From: Mycobacterium numidiamassiliense
GTDB lineage: Bacteria > Actinomycetota > Actinomycetes > Mycobacteriales > Mycobacteriaceae
NCBI RefSeq assembly: GCF_900157365.1
Contig: NZ_FUEZ01000003.1
Span: 496,001-560,000 of the forward strand
Reading direction: 5' to 3'
Length of the DNA: 64,000 nucleotides
In this document: positions 63,982-64,000 of the stretch, piece by piece
Position numbering within the stretch: position 1 is the first letter of the stretch
Layout: every line of letters starts with the position of its first letter
Notes under the pieces: generated by a model
The model's input: the letters and a program-made list of their open reading frames with translations, nothing else
The model's database searches: none
Told to the model about the DNA's origin: nothing
Made by a program: the position numbers and the translations under genes

Positions 63982-64000
63982 GCGTCCGACGAAAACGCCG

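Overview
This window is chromosomal DNA of a mycobacterium, most likely a non-tuberculous species. It is GC-rich throughout. From 1463 to about 46009 the genes follow, in order and orientation, what I recall of the Mycobacterium tuberculosis Rv3193c-Rv3224 segment: UPF0182 protein, PDZ/Lon-like protease, DUF2342 zincin, TOMM-like protein, AarF kinase, whiB7, uvrD2, mrx1, nudC, K+ channel, adnBA, lipV, alkyltransferase-like protein, moeZ, rhlE, gpm2-entC, whiB1, pdtaS, TB7.3, rshA-sigH. Actinobacterium-specific families (WhiB, AdnAB, mycoredoxin, bL37, mycolic-acid methyltransferase) agree with this. Locus correspondences are from memory, not from a search.

Layout. 1-6979: an HD-domain gene cut by the window edge, a GlxA-type regulator, and conserved membrane and protease genes. 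6980-11730: an accessory insertion inside the conserved block, holding a PstS lipoprotein and two six-bladed NHL lipoproteins in one operon, a small protein, a small secreted protein, and two broken fragments of the genes on either side that record a past tandem duplication. 11763-19905: TOMM-like protein, AarF kinase, whiB7 with a complete regulatory leader (promoter, leader peptide, attenuator), uvrD2, mycoredoxin, a PknH-sensor-like lipoprotein, nudC and a K+ channel. 19968-26470: the AdnAB helicase-nuclease for DNA-end resection, with a 15-bp in-frame repeat in adnB. 26547-41267: hydrolase, DNA-repair-like, MoeZ sulfur-carrier activation, RNA helicase, a ParA-type ATPase, isochorismate synthase and a lipid-kinase-like gene. 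41268-45160: a regulatory hub with whiB1 (CRP-type site), the pdtaS sensor kinase, a biotinylated protein, a 24-residue ribosomal protein gene and the thiol-stress sigH-rshA pair.

45161-64000 is accessory lipid and redox metabolism. A mycolic-acid-methyltransferase family gene precedes a polyhydroxyalkanoate operon (acyl-CoA ligase, PHA synthase, PHA depolymerase and a frameshifted fourth gene) that diverges from a PucR regulator. Next come an HdeD membrane protein, a 49-residue membrane peptide and a second PucR-like regulator that diverges from a coupled DUF3556 membrane protein/FAD oxidoreductase pair. The last block is a tightly packed operon (alkylsulfatase-like metallo-beta-lactamase, SDR, sulfotransferase, zinc alcohol dehydrogenase) that diverges from an SDR-TetR pair across a 42-bp gap containing an inverted repeat.

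The best candidates for unusual biology are the kinase-free sensor lipoproteins (PstS-NHL-NHL plus a PknH-like one), a probable extended SigH isoform, the sulfate-ester cluster, the DUF3556/FAD pair and the mycobacterial PHA operon. I saw no tRNA, rRNA, CRISPR array, transposase or phage genes.
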